Part shown: piece after piece, positions 35,901 through 44,164 of the stretch
Layout of the letters: every line of letters starts with the position of its first letter
Numbering within the stretch: position 1 is the stretch's first letter
From: UBA11346 sp038060575
Lineage (GTDB): Bacteria; Planctomycetota; UBA11346
DNA: 64,000 bases
Reading direction: 5' to 3'
NCBI GenBank assembly: GCA_964652775.1
Contig: CAZZAM010000014.1
Coordinates: 10,282 to 74,281, forward strand
Position numbers and translations under genes: made by a program
Notes under the pieces: generated by a model
Database searches by the model: none
Seen by the model: only the letters and a program-made list of their open reading frames with translations
What the model was told of the DNA's origin: nothing

Positions 35901-37912
35901 TCAAGCCGATCCAAGGCCCAGGCAAGCATGATGGCTGGTTGCGGAGATAGTTTCTTGGATTCGTTCCATTGCCAGCGCAGTAGTGCTATTGCCGCCGATT
36001 CTTCGCGGCAGAGTCGCGCAGCGTCGACGTAGGCATAGGCATGCTGATCTGCAGCTGGGTCCAGGCAGCGCGCCCAACGAAAGCAGCGCGCTCGCATGGC
36101 CGGTTCTTCTTCAAGATTGCCGAGTATGTGGTAGGTGCCTGCGTCCTGGCCGAGTCGACGCACGGCGCGTTTCGCCAGCGCCAGTGCCTCGGCATGATGA
36201 CGACGATCGTAGGCGAGCCGTTGCGCGAGCTGTGCGGTCAGCGTCGGATCGGCATCGGCTGTGCGTCCTAATCGTTCGAGGAGTTCAAGGCGTTCACCGT
36301 GACGGTCGAGCGACCAGAGACAGCTGAGGACGGCCAAGGCAAGGCGCGCATCATTGGGAAATGCTGCGGCCTGGCGACGGGCGGCGGTAAGCCGAGTTTC
36401 ATGATCGCCATCATAGGCGGCGATGCGTTGCTGTGCTTCTAACGTCAAAGGGTGATCGGGAGCCTGGCGTTCCATATCGGCAAGCGCTTGTGCACTGCGT
36501 AGTCGGTCGTGTTGTCCAAGTGATTCCAGCAGATTGAAGCGTAAATCCCAGAGTATTGCGTCGGTCAGGTCGAGGCCAAGTAACTCGTCGCGTCGAGCGT
36601 CGGGTGCGACGATGAGTCCACGCAGTGGTACTTGTTCATAGCGAGCGTACCATTCCTTCCAGGCAACCTCTCGCCGATACCATGAACCGGGATCACGCAG
36701 AATGATGGTCCCCAATCCGCTATCATATCCAGCAACGGCCTGCAAATGCGCCGAGGCTGATTCGCGTGTAGTGACGGCAAATGGCAGTCCGCGATCAATC
36801 AACGCACAGAGCGTCTCCCAGGTGACCGTGAATTCACGGACAACCAAACCACGCTTCACGCACCATGAGCGTTCCTTCCAGTCGGAAGTTCCGATCCACC
36901 AGATCGCGTCGCGGACTTCGTCCTGTCCGCCAGGTAGGCCATGAAAGGCCAGGAGCGAGGCGAGCGTCGCTGGCCCGCAGGTGGCGTGATCTTGTAGTAC
37001 GATGGGCACCGCGAGTACACGTCGCTGCGATTGGTCGCTGGCAGCCATCAGGCGCTCATGCAACTTCGGATCGGCGTTGACGGATAAGGTACGTGCCCCG
37101 ACGCGATCACCGCGCCGCCAGCGGTCTTGGGCGAGACGGCCAGCTATGGTTGGTCGAAGTTGGTCATCTGCCAGCGGTGCAAGCGTCGGGCAGCGACTCG
37201 CAGCGGCGTCTGCCTCGTCCCAGAGTTCAAGCTCCGACGCCAGGTACAGGCGTTGCCAACACACCATAAAACTCTGACCAGTTGCCTCATCGCCACGCCG
37301 GAGCCAAGTAAGTGCCTCATCGATGCGTCCAAGTCGAACTAATAAATCAGCGCCACTGAGGATCGCCGGTCGAAATCCTGGCCATTGCTGCAGCGTTTTT
37401 GCAAAACAAGCGAGTGCCTCGTCTGGTCGGCCTTGGGCGGTGAGCAAGCTTGGACGAATCGTGCTGAGCCACGGCTCATCGGGAATGGCAGTGTCGAGGG
37501 TGTCGACCAGTTCGGAAACGGCCGCGAGATCCCGCACCGAAAGCAGCAGTTCACAACGAAGCCCGCGCGCGCGGGCATCGTTGTCAGCCCAGCTTGCAGA
37601 CAGTTCGCTAAGAGCTCGCCACGCCGCATCGGTTCCGCGGCGCGACCAAATCAGGCGGATGCGACCCTCGATCGCCACCGGATCATGGCGCTGCAAACGC
37701 CACATGCGCCAGACGAGTTGGTCATGACGCTTGCTGTCGCCAAGTTGGCGTACCAATAAGGCGCCCCAATACAGCGCCGTCGGATCGCTCCAAGATTCAG
37801 GCGCGGACCAGCGTTGACAGAAATCCCACGCATCAAGGAATCGTCCATCGCGATACAGGCGTTGCCCGGCCAGAACGTCTGAGCGGAGCGGTTCGTTGGT
37901 TGACTGCGCCAT
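32957..37912 (-). CDS. Giant TPR protein with an embedded C39-like cysteine protease domain
   Basis: The 1651-residue protein consists mostly of tetratricopeptide-like helix pairs (many A-x-x-L-x-x-D-P units such as WGALLVRQLGDSKRHDQLV and LLIDWLVELDRRDEALQETE) with no signal peptide or membrane segment. Residues 298-440 are different. VPIVLQDHATCGPATLASLL holds Cys312 with Gln307, SAHLQAVAGYD holds His389, and IILRDPGSW holds Asp407. This is the Cys-His-Asp layout of the C39 bacteriocin-processing or C39-like peptidase fold. The TPR parts before and after could present the protease to a partner. Downstream of the receiver-HATPase gene on the same strand, it may belong to a signalling unit. 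Substrates are unknown. Confidence 0.88.
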   Translation of the reverse strand: MAQSTNEPLRSDVLAGQRLYRDGRFLDAWDFCQRWSAPESWSDPTALYWGALLVRQLGDSKRHDQLVWRMWRLQRHDPVAIEGRIRLIWSRRGTDAAWRALSELSASWADNDARARGLRCELLLSVRDLAAVSELVDTLDTAIPDEPWLSTIRPSLLTAQGRPDEALACFAKTLQQWPGFRPAILSGADLLVRLGRIDEALTWLRRGDEATGQSFMVCWQRLYLASELELWDEADAAASRCPTLAPLADDQLRPTIAGRLAQDRWRRGDRVGARTLSVNADPKLHERLMAASDQSQRRVLAVPIVLQDHATCGPATLASLLAFHGLPGGQDEVRDAIWWIGTSDWKERSWCVKRGLVVREFTVTWETLCALIDRGLPFAVTTRESASAHLQAVAGYDSGLGTIILRDPGSWYRREVAWKEWYARYEQVPLRGLIVAPDARRDELLGLDLTDAILWDLRFNLLESLGQHDRLRSAQALADMERQAPDHPLTLEAQQRIAAYDGDHETRLTAARRQAAAFPNDARLALAVLSCLWSLDRHGERLELLERLGRTADADPTLTAQLAQRLAYDRRHHAEALALAKRAVRRLGQDAGTYHILGNLEEEPAMRARCFRWARCLDPAADQHAYAYVDAARLCREESAAIALLRWQWNESKKLSPQPAIMLAWALDRLDRDSESEQILSAALTAAPDDGSLHMLLARRRAISDPDAARHHLTKADGRVHRGEWLRGAASIQEMLGERDESLRLLEEASASEPYAADLHRSIARLRADRDGPPAAVAVLREASKLLPWSRELAMAFSDWLRADDPIAAEQHADEQIRMRPDDAWWIRQRGFLRLSLAHINGALADAQRAQALADRDLGTWNLTGDVARARNDRVAAGAAYRRALAIDADSEYALHRWLDLHGDVHERHNILGAYHDELRRQVVMGDGLLAYRRFATGTVPPEELLSHLQQALAARPDLWHAWCATAAQLRDLGRGADALVLLDQCCKKFPLLPRARVELAQCLHQLGDRVGEMAALRHAIALSPSWGTPARQLAAALEANGQPAQALAELQRIIKQDPQDPLNYGWLADALAKSGKIAEACAAWERSLRIDPGYAWSWRSLAENEDRAGIPGRALELARDLAQRRPRDRAAQLALARLLDPIKQGEERLRCLRAALAIDAHHLESNDLLAEQLDRLGNTVEARLACNPPIFGGKPPVELRIRLALIESRMSGLDTGITMLRQLIGELPNAIDARRLLIDWLVELDRRDEALQETEALTRLMPTDAGAWARLGEAKAMHNNKQEAIEAFRKAIAIEHDYRFAQAWRLDLALDLRLHDEARATVAQLLQLAPGSWAQAWQVVTFARIGDRDAATQALTTLTHDPNCPFADMSRALQACDESGLTKQAWHIIDRACNSSAGVGLAGHWAIRISRKRARGFVDRLQTRRILDRIAALGTEAQRAALVHHLEVAAETVRGFDVTAAVKRFASVLRAATSSWGTVSYAYMRLDRAQDAVSWTSDWQERADAEPWMLWNAAESRRLIGLPTEALHIGQRALELAKTHPEDQTLPKHRRWVAFETALGGTAPDPLPALEKDADASAKIIHGLVQALTEVPEQRLTRWRHALTGHEYTLGSDVSLRSAAVRALELIVQPGPLAWMSKRWLRLSYRLGLF

Positions 37913-37990
37913 GTGGCATCACACTGAGGGTGATCGACGAGAGGGAATGCGGCGAGACGTAGACGGCCAACAGCAGATCCAGTTGCTCTC

Positions 37991-38851
37991 CTACTTCAAA
38001 TAGCGAATCGCCACTACGCGATTGCCCTTCGCATTGTAGATCACCTTATCCATCAAATTTTTGATCAAGTGCACGCCGTAGCCGCCGAGGCGTTTGCCCT
38101 CGTTTTGCCGGCGTTCGATGTGGCCGATCGGATCGGCGCTGGGATCAGGTAAGCGACCAGGATCGAAGCCGGGGCCTTCGTCTTCAATGTAGACCATCAC
38201 CTTGCCGGGCAGGATGCGGCAGCCAAAGACGACTTTTTTATTGGCGTCGAAGCGGTTGCCCCACTCGATCGCGTTGCGGCCAAATTCATCAAGGGCGAGG
38301 CGGACTTCGCTGGCGATCGGTTCCTGAATGCGGAAACGTTCGAGCAGGCCGAGAAACTTACGATACTTGAACAGGATCGACTCGCTGGTCTGGCCAGTGA
38401 CTTCGAACCAGCCCATGGGGTCATATTCAACTTTCATCGCTTCGCCGACCATCGGGCGATGCTGAAGGGCGTTCGCTGCCGAGGCGAGCAAATCGTCAAT
38501 AGATACCGGTTTGACGAGAAAGTCGCAGGCACCACGTTTGAGGCAGCGCACGACAACGTCATCATGCCCGAGGGCCGTCAGCATGATGACCGCACCGGGA
38601 TATTGTCGCTGATGTAATTCTTCAAGCAGTGCCTCGCCATCTAAGCGCGGCATGATGATGTCGCTGATGATGAGATTGTAACGCGTTGGATGCTGAATCA
38701 GGCGATCAAGCGCATCGCGTCCATCGGGCGAGGTATCGACCGTGACATGGGGCCCGAGGTCGCGCAACGTTTCGGCAAAATGATCACGCAGTGCTGGCTT
38801 ATCCTCAACCACGAGGATCGTCGCTGGATTCTGCTGCTCGCTGTCGGTCAT
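37991..38851 (-). CDS. Response regulator with a C-terminal RsbW-like HATPase domain
   Basis: Residues 10-130 form a receiver domain with the phosphoacceptor Asp64 in IISDIIMPRLDG, Thr92 and Lys114 in FLVKPVS. Residues of about 160-286 form an HATPase_c domain of the anti-sigma/RsbW kind (N box DEFGRNAIEWGN, G1 EDEGPGFDP, G2 GYGVHLIKNLMD). No dimerisation His box is present. Such receiver-HATPase proteins act in partner-switching or serine phosphorylation. It lies 78 bases upstream of the C39-TPR gene and may be its regulator; the hybrid kinase at 40056 is a candidate phosphodonor. Confidence 0.9.
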   Translation of the reverse strand: MTDSEQQNPATILVVEDKPALRDHFAETLRDLGPHVTVDTSPDGRDALDRLIQHPTRYNLIISDIIMPRLDGEALLEELHQRQYPGAVIMLTALGHDDVVVRCLKRGACDFLVKPVSIDDLLASAANALQHRPMVGEAMKVEYDPMGWFEVTGQTSESILFKYRKFLGLLERFRIQEPIASEVRLALDEFGRNAIEWGNRFDANKKVVFGCRILPGKVMVYIEDEGPGFDPGRLPDPSADPIGHIERRQNEGKRLGGYGVHLIKNLMDKVIYNAKGNRVVAIRYLK

Positions 38852-38949
38852 GCCGCCCTCTGGCGGGATGGTGTCGGCCCGGCGACGGGTTCCAAGGGTG
38901 GAGTGCAGATCGTGGGTACCGGAAAAGGACTGGGCTGGGCATGGCTACG

Positions 38950-39095
38950 AAATGCTGGAATGCTGGAATGTTGGAATGCTGGAATGGAGAGACTAAGGAG
39001 GCCTAGACTTGCACGCTGTTGCTGGGACTTGAACGAGTTTGGGATTACTCAAGCGTGGTAACGCTCAGTTTCCAGCATTCCAGCATTTGGCATTC
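38950..39095. repeat. Inverted-repeat element with GGAATGCT-word arms
   Basis: This 146-base element fills most of the 258-base gap between the recombinase and receiver-HATPase genes. The left arm iterates AATGCTGG/AATGTTGG. The right arm, TTCCAGCATTCCAGCATTTG, is its complement. The right arm shares ATTCCAGCATTTGGCATT with the element at 43172, so these are two copies of one element. The inner 80 bases look unrelated between the copies. No gene is seen in it. Confidence 0.8.
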
Positions 39096-39109
39096 GTGGC
39101 TTCCCTCAC

Positions 39110-40012
39110 TCACGCCCGCGGATGAAACTTCCGATGAATATCCCGCAGTCGTGACGCATCGACGTGGGTGTAGCGTTCCGTGGTGGTAAGGCTCGCGTGC
39201 CCAAGCAGGGCCTGCACGGTGCGTAAATCCGCTCCGCCTTGCAGCAGGTGGGTCGCGAAGCTATGGCGCAGTAAATGCGGCCAGACCGGCTTAGTGATCC
39301 CAGCGAGCTGTGCCGCATCGTGGACGAGCTTCCACAGGCCTTGGCGATGCCACGGGCGACCACGCGGAGAGAGCAGCAGTGGCTCGACGCGTCCAGCGGG
39401 GTCAAGCGTATGGCGCAGGCCATCGCGATACGCCTTCACGGCGCGTCGGCAGCGCTCGCCAATTGGAACCAGTCGCTCTTTGCCGCCTTTGCCGCGCAGG
39501 AGTGCCAAACGGCCTTTCTCTTTTAGGTCGGTGCAGCCAAGAGTGATGACTTCTGTGGCCCGACCACCGAGGGCATAGAGCAGTTCAAGAGCGGCCTTGT
39601 CACGTGGACGCATGGGTCCATCAGGTGGGCTGGCAAGCAGACGATCAACTTCATCAGGGCTGAGGATGTCCGGAACCGTTTGCCAGATTCTTGGTGCTGG
39701 GGTGAGGTGAATGCGATCACGGACGAGTGCGCCCTCTTCGACCAGAAAGCGCGACCACATGCGCCATGCAACCAAGCTTTGTGCCAGGGTGGCTGGTCCG
39801 AGGTTACGGTGATCACGCAACCAGCCGAGACAGCTGGCGATCTCATCGGGGCCGAGTGCGTCTGGTGTTGCTAGGCCAAGCGCCTGCATGGCGTCATGCA
39901 GATGACGGAGCGCGGTCCGGTAATCACGCACGGTGTTTGCCGACAAGGCGAGTGCGAGACGAACGTGATCAAGAAAGCGGTCCGCCAATAATGGCAGAGC
40001 AGCGTCCTTCAT
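39110..40012 (-). CDS. XerC/XerD-type tyrosine recombinase
   Basis: From the ATG giving MKDAALPLLADRFLDHV the protein is 300 residues, the normal XerD length. The longer open frame upstream runs over the histidine kinase gene and is not credible. All catalytic residues are present: Arg151 in GGRATEV, Lys175 in RGKGGKER, His246 and Arg249 in PHLLRHSFATHLL, His272 in LGHAS and the nucleophile Tyr281 in TERYTHV. The N-terminal SAM-like domain covers about residues 8-100. It resolves chromosome dimers or integrates elements by site-specific strand exchange. No att-like site is evident nearby, so a housekeeping Xer role is more likely. Confidence 0.93.
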   Translation of the reverse strand: MKDAALPLLADRFLDHVRLALALSANTVRDYRTALRHLHDAMQALGLATPDALGPDEIASCLGWLRDHRNLGPATLAQSLVAWRMWSRFLVEEGALVRDRIHLTPAPRIWQTVPDILSPDEVDRLLASPPDGPMRPRDKAALELLYALGGRATEVITLGCTDLKEKGRLALLRGKGGKERLVPIGERCRRAVKAYRDGLRHTLDPAGRVEPLLLSPRGRPWHRQGLWKLVHDAAQLAGITKPVWPHLLRHSFATHLLQGGADLRTVQALLGHASLTTTERYTHVDASRLRDIHRKFHPRA

Positions 40013-40055
40013 GCTGAATGCCACAATCCGGAATTCCGGGCAGCACGAGTGAAAT

Positions 40056-42608
40056 TCATGCGCGTTTAGCAGCGCGAGTGAGGATGCCTGCCAGGTGGCT
40101 GGCTCGTGGTGGCGATGGCACCCAGGCATCGAACCCAGGCGGGGCGGCCTGTTCAGCTCCACCGGCGAGAACGAGTGCAGCAGTTGAGCGGTGACGCCGG
40201 AGCTCGGCAGCGATCTTGAGCGCGCCGTGCGGTGGCAGGTCGGCAGCCAGGATGATGGCAGCATAGGCGACACGTTCTGCTGCAGCGATGCATTCTTCGG
40301 AGTCGGCAGCCATATCGACGCGACAGCCAAGGTCAGTGAGCATGGTTGACAGTACCCGAAGATTGCCCAGTCGGGCGTCAGCGATGAGTACCTGCAATCC
40401 ATCGAAGCGGCGAGAGAACATGCCGGTACCAGCATGGCGTCGGGCACCGAGGAGCGTTGAACAGAGATTGCGGACCTGACGTCGGCGTATCGGTTTGCTG
40501 GAGTAGGCGATGCCCAATTGATCAGTCGGATGCAGACGGACGAAGCTGGTCAACAAGAGCAGCGGAACTTCGGTGAATGCGGGAATGGCGCGGAAGACAC
40601 GTGCGATCTCGGTGGGATCATCGTCCACTCCGGCGGCATCAAGAATGGCCAATTCGGGACTGGCCTCACCAAGGATGGCTTGCGCTTCGTCAAGATCAGG
40701 AACGGCGACAACGTCACTTCCGCATTCAGCAAGGATGGAAGCAGTGACTGATCGAGCACTGTCGTGATCATCGATGATCAGCACCAGACGTCCGGTCAGC
40801 TCAGCCTGGAAGGGCGACGAACTGGTGGCGTCTTCACGCTCCAAGGTTAATTCGGCTGCGAATTCGCTGCCTTGATCGACCGCGCTGGACACCGAGATGC
40901 GTCCTCCCATGGCTTCGATGAGGCGCTTGCTGATCGCGAGGCCGAGTCCCGTGCCGCCAAAGCGACGGCTGATCGAATTGTCGGCCTGGGAGAACGGCTT
41001 GAACAACGTTTTTAATTGGTCGGGATTAACGCCGATGCCCGTGTCGCGTACGGCAACCCGGACCAGCGGGCGTTGGGGATGATCGCGAACCAGACGAACG
41101 GTGACGAAGATCTCGCCGCGTTCGGTGAACTTCACCGCGTTCGATACGAGGTTCAGCAGCAACTGGCGCAGTCGCGACGGATCACCACGCAGACGTTCGC
41201 CCAGTCGGGGATCGACCTCGCCAACCAATTCGAGATTCTTGGCATGGGCGCGATCGGCGATGACCTGTAGCACTTCTTCCAGCAAATCGCGGGGATCAAA
41301 GGGCAGATTCTCCAAGGCAACCTTGCCGGCTTCGAGCTTCGAGTAGTCGAGGATGTCGTTAATGATCTCCAGCAAACCCATGGCGCAGGAGCGTGAGGTT
41401 TCGGCGAAGTCGCGCTGTTGAGGATCAAGGTCACTGTCAAGCAGCAGGGTTGTCATACCGATCACACCGTTGAGCGGCGTGCGCAGTTCGTGACTCATGA
41501 CGGCCAGGAATTCATCTTTGGCTGCTGCCGCCTCCTTGGCTTGGGCCAGGGTCCGGCTGAGATCGACTTGGGCATTGCGCAGATCAGCGGTCATGCGCTC
41601 GGCAAGACGGCGCGCGCGCTGCTGGCGATTCTGAAACTGGTATCGGAGGAGCAGACCCAGGAGACCAAGTCCAAGCGTACAGCCAGCCAGCAACCAGGGG
41701 ACGGTTCTCACCCAGCCCGGTGTATTGGACGCGTAGGTCACGCGGAGGGTCCAGGGTCTGCCGCCAATGGCGCACGGCACGTCTATTCTGGGTCCAGTAG
41801 ATTCGAATTTTGTGGCAGTAGATGCAAGTAGAGACTGTGGCGAGGGAGCGCCATCATAGACCTCAAGACCGCTGATCTCGGTGGTTATCGATACGACGTT
41901 GTTGAGTAACCGTGGCACTTCGATCAGCGTGAATACGACGCCGGCCATCGTTCCGAGACGATCATGCGGATTCCCTGGTTGAATTCCACTTTCGTAAATG
42001 GGCATTACGAGAAGCACAGAGCCAGCCCGCGAACCGGTTTGCAGCTGATCCGTGACCGCGTCTTGTCCGGTGGCCACTGCGGTGGTCAATGTAGTAGTGA
42101 AAGAGGGAATTCCGCTCAGGTCGAGGCCAGTAAACACATGTGCGAGATTCGCGGGGTGAGCATATTGGACGGGATAGGCTATGGGGTCTGTACCTTCACC
42201 ATGGATGGCGAAATCCTCGCGATTCACTCGTTGTTCCTGAGCAACAAACTCGGAAAGCTTCGGTCGCGGTACCCTGGGTGCCCAGCCGATTCCGGTCAGA
42301 GAATGTACCGGCCAGTCGGACAGTGCAGAGGCGAAGGCGTCCCACGTTGCGGGGCTGATATCCAGGTGCGCGTTGAAGAGACCGCGTGTGCTGCGCAATA
42401 ACTGGGTGTAGATTTGAAAGCGGCGCTCGAAGGTGCGACTGACGCGATCGGCGGCCGTATTAAAACGATCTTGCTCAATGTTTTCCGCTTGATGGAGCGC
42501 GATGAGCAACACCGCGACCGGCAACAGCACAAGCGCCACCAACCAGATCACGACACTGGTCAGCGGGCGCTTGGCGAGACTAAGCCGAATGACTGAGGTG
42601 TCGCCCAT
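40056..42608 (-). CDS. CHASE-domain hybrid histidine kinase
   Basis: This is a membrane sensor kinase. Membrane helices at about 17-38 and 303-322 flank an extracytoplasmic CHASE-type domain (LLRSTRGLFNAH, GIGWAPRVPR, PANLAHVFTGLDL). The transmitter follows with phosphoacceptor His373 in MSHELRTPLNGVIG and an HATPase with DTGIGVNPDQ and FGGTGLGLAI. Residues of about 620-735 are a receiver domain with an acidic pair in LIIDDHD and Asp in LAILDAAG. Residues of about 745-850 look like a second receiver in which the phosphoacceptor position reads Ala (IILAAD). It is co-directional with the XerD-like and receiver-HATPase genes. The ligand is unknown. Confidence 0.92.
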   Translation of the reverse strand: MGDTSVIRLSLAKRPLTSVVIWLVALVLLPVAVLLIALHQAENIEQDRFNTAADRVSRTFERRFQIYTQLLRSTRGLFNAHLDISPATWDAFASALSDWPVHSLTGIGWAPRVPRPKLSEFVAQEQRVNREDFAIHGEGTDPIAYPVQYAHPANLAHVFTGLDLSGIPSFTTTLTTAVATGQDAVTDQLQTGSRAGSVLLVMPIYESGIQPGNPHDRLGTMAGVVFTLIEVPRLLNNVVSITTEISGLEVYDGAPSPQSLLASTATKFESTGPRIDVPCAIGGRPWTLRVTYASNTPGWVRTVPWLLAGCTLGLGLLGLLLRYQFQNRQQRARRLAERMTADLRNAQVDLSRTLAQAKEAAAAKDEFLAVMSHELRTPLNGVIGMTTLLLDSDLDPQQRDFAETSRSCAMGLLEIINDILDYSKLEAGKVALENLPFDPRDLLEEVLQVIADRAHAKNLELVGEVDPRLGERLRGDPSRLRQLLLNLVSNAVKFTERGEIFVTVRLVRDHPQRPLVRVAVRDTGIGVNPDQLKTLFKPFSQADNSISRRFGGTGLGLAISKRLIEAMGGRISVSSAVDQGSEFAAELTLEREDATSSSPFQAELTGRLVLIIDDHDSARSVTASILAECGSDVVAVPDLDEAQAILGEASPELAILDAAGVDDDPTEIARVFRAIPAFTEVPLLLLTSFVRLHPTDQLGIAYSSKPIRRRQVRNLCSTLLGARRHAGTGMFSRRFDGLQVLIADARLGNLRVLSTMLTDLGCRVDMAADSEECIAAAERVAYAAIILAADLPPHGALKIAAELRRHRSTAALVLAGGAEQAAPPGFDAWVPSPPRASHLAGILTRAAKRA

Positions 42609-42625
42609 GGATCAGGATGCGTCGG

Positions 42626-43114
42626 TCAAGCGCGACCAAACCAGAGGTCGGATGACTTGAGATCGGCGATGCCGGCCGCCTTGGCCTGAAGGAACAACTG
42701 CATGCGGTAGCCGATGCACATCGTGAGCGTGCCCTGAAACAGCGATTGGGCCAGCGGGAGTGTCCCCTTGCCGCCCATCTGCTTGACCCGCTTCAGCGCG
42801 AAGTCGCGTTCAGACAGCGATTTCAGCTGCTTGGTGATGGCCTTTTCCTGCTTCTTGAGCGCGGCGGCGAAGTTGCGCAGGGTCACTTTCTTGGAACTGG
42901 CTTCGAGCTTGTCCCAGTGGTCCCATGAGCCGGTCACATGGTAGCCGACGCCAGCTTGGGCATTGATCGTCAGGTACTGCAGCAGATCGAGCGTCGAACG
43001 CTGCGGCTTGGTGAAGCGGAACTTCAGGTGCTTGGGGCGCAGGCGTCCGGCGAGGTGGGTGAGGATGGCACTCTCGCGCTTGAGTGCGGCGAGGAATTCG
43101 GTCTTGGTCAGCAT
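42626..43114 (-). CDS. DinB-like four-helix protein
   Basis: The reading frame is open 40 codons further, but that part translates the repeat element upstream (HSSIPAFQHSSIP), so I start at the ATG giving MLTKTEFLAALKRES, which has GGAG seven bases upstream. The 162-residue helical protein has a DinB/YfiT-like look (LLQYLTINAQAGVGYHVTG and LSERDFALKR). The usual metal-binding His residues are not obvious, so it could be a DinB homologue that has lost the metal site or an unrelated helical bundle. It lies 17 bases upstream of the hybrid histidine kinase gene. Confidence 0.6.
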   Translation of the reverse strand: MLTKTEFLAALKRESAILTHLAGRLRPKHLKFRFTKPQRSTLDLLQYLTINAQAGVGYHVTGSWDHWDKLEASSKKVTLRNFAAALKKQEKAITKQLKSLSERDFALKRVKQMGGKGTLPLAQSLFQGTLTMCIGYRMQLFLQAKAAGIADLKSSDLWFGRA

Positions 43115-43171
43115 GGTCAATCTCCGGGCGCGGGTGTATGGCGCAGGGTGGGTGGGCGCAATGGGGAGGAG

Positions 43172-43336
43172 GGGAATGCTGGAATGCTGGAATGCTGGAA
43201 TGCTCGAATGTTCGAACGATGTGATCAGGCGCATTGGTCGAGATCTCGTCTTAAGTTCCGCAACCCGGGTCTGGATCGTTGTCCTCTCTCCATTCTAGCA
43301 TTCCAGCATTCCAGCATTCCAGCATTTGGCATTTCT
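43172..43336. repeat. Inverted-repeat element with GGAATGCT-word arms
   Basis: The left arm repeats GGAATGCT four times and then TCGAATGTTCGAA. The right arm CATTCTAGCATTCCAGCATT and the following units are its complement and end in the same CCAGCATTTGGCATT as the copy at 38950. The element sits in the gap between the DinB-like and spermidine-synthase-like genes. The translated repeat artificially lengthens the upstream frame of the DinB-like gene. Confidence 0.85.
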
Positions 43337-43344
43337 GTTATCAC

Positions 43345-44160
43345 TTAACCTCTCCACGGGCGATGTAGTCGACCCAACCGCGTGATGATCTCGCGGGCGC
43401 GCAGAACTGCTGGGTGATCGCTGTCGGCGAATGGTGGCGGTTGATTGGGGTCGGGTTCAGGAATAGTGCCTGTTCCCACAATCACATTGCCGGTGAACGA
43501 GCCGTCGTAGTCGCGTACCGGTAGCAGGGTCTTGGCTGGCCAACCACAGTCGGCTAGCAATTCGGCACAAGTATGAGCGGCGGTCAGCAGGACGTCGTCG
43601 ATTTCGAGGACGTTGACCCACAACTCGGCGCAGTGGCCATGCAGCGCATTCAGCAATTCGCTGGGATAATAACTGCTTGGGCCGGTGCGAAAGGCGTCGA
43701 GCAGTCCAAGTGACCACTGATCACCACGGTGCAGCCAAGCGTATTCAAGAATATCCTGCTGTACGATGTCGATGCGGCCGCTGTGCACCGCATCGGTCAA
43801 CGCTGGGAAATGGGCGAGGGCGAGGGTGATCACCGCCGGATCAATCTCCACGATGGTTACGCGCACATCTGGCAGGGAGGTGGTCAACGCTACCGCTCCG
43901 GCGCCACAGCCGAGCCCAGCCATGAGGATGGATCCGCGCGGCTGTCGTCGGGCCGGCAATAGCCAGGCTAGGTGGTACGGTGGATCGGGGATTGGACCTG
44001 GTTGTGCGCCAGCTGAAGTCCCTGGGGCAAGACGATAAGCGCCCTGACACAGGCAGCCGCACCAGAACGAACGGATGCCATCGTGATCGCGCACTTCCAG
44101 GCGACCAAACATACCAGTGGCATGGGCGACAAGGACTCCGGCTGGCTCATCAAAAACCAT
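43345..44160 (-). CDS. Spermidine synthase-like methyltransferase-fold protein
   Basis: A Rossmann-type AdoMet-fold protein (271 residues from the ATG giving MVFDEPAG). AGLGCGAGAVALTT is the nucleotide loop, TIVEIDPAVITLA holds the acidic ribose-binding residue, and a DILEYAW segment follows. The layout is like polyamine synthases and other spermidine-synthase-like proteins rather than a specific methyltransferase. It starts five bases after the stop of the LTA-synthase-like gene and is almost certainly co-transcribed. An in-frame GTG nine codons upstream overlaps that gene. Substrate unknown. Confidence 0.78.
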   Translation of the reverse strand: MVFDEPAGVLVAHATGMFGRLEVRDHDGIRSFWCGCLCQGAYRLAPGTSAGAQPGPIPDPPYHLAWLLPARRQPRGSILMAGLGCGAGAVALTTSLPDVRVTIVEIDPAVITLALAHFPALTDAVHSGRIDIVQQDILEYAWLHRGDQWSLGLLDAFRTGPSSYYPSELLNALHGHCAELWVNVLEIDDVLLTAAHTCAELLADCGWPAKTLLPVRDYDGSFTGNVIVGTGTIPEPDPNQPPPFADSDHPAVLRAREIITRLGRLHRPWRG

Positions 44161-44164
44161 GGGA

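Noticed and set aside
40013..40447. Extended N-terminus of the XerD-like recombinase
   Set aside because: The extra 145 codons run antisense... in part over the histidine kinase 3' end and give non-homologous residues; starting at 40012 yields the standard 300 residues.
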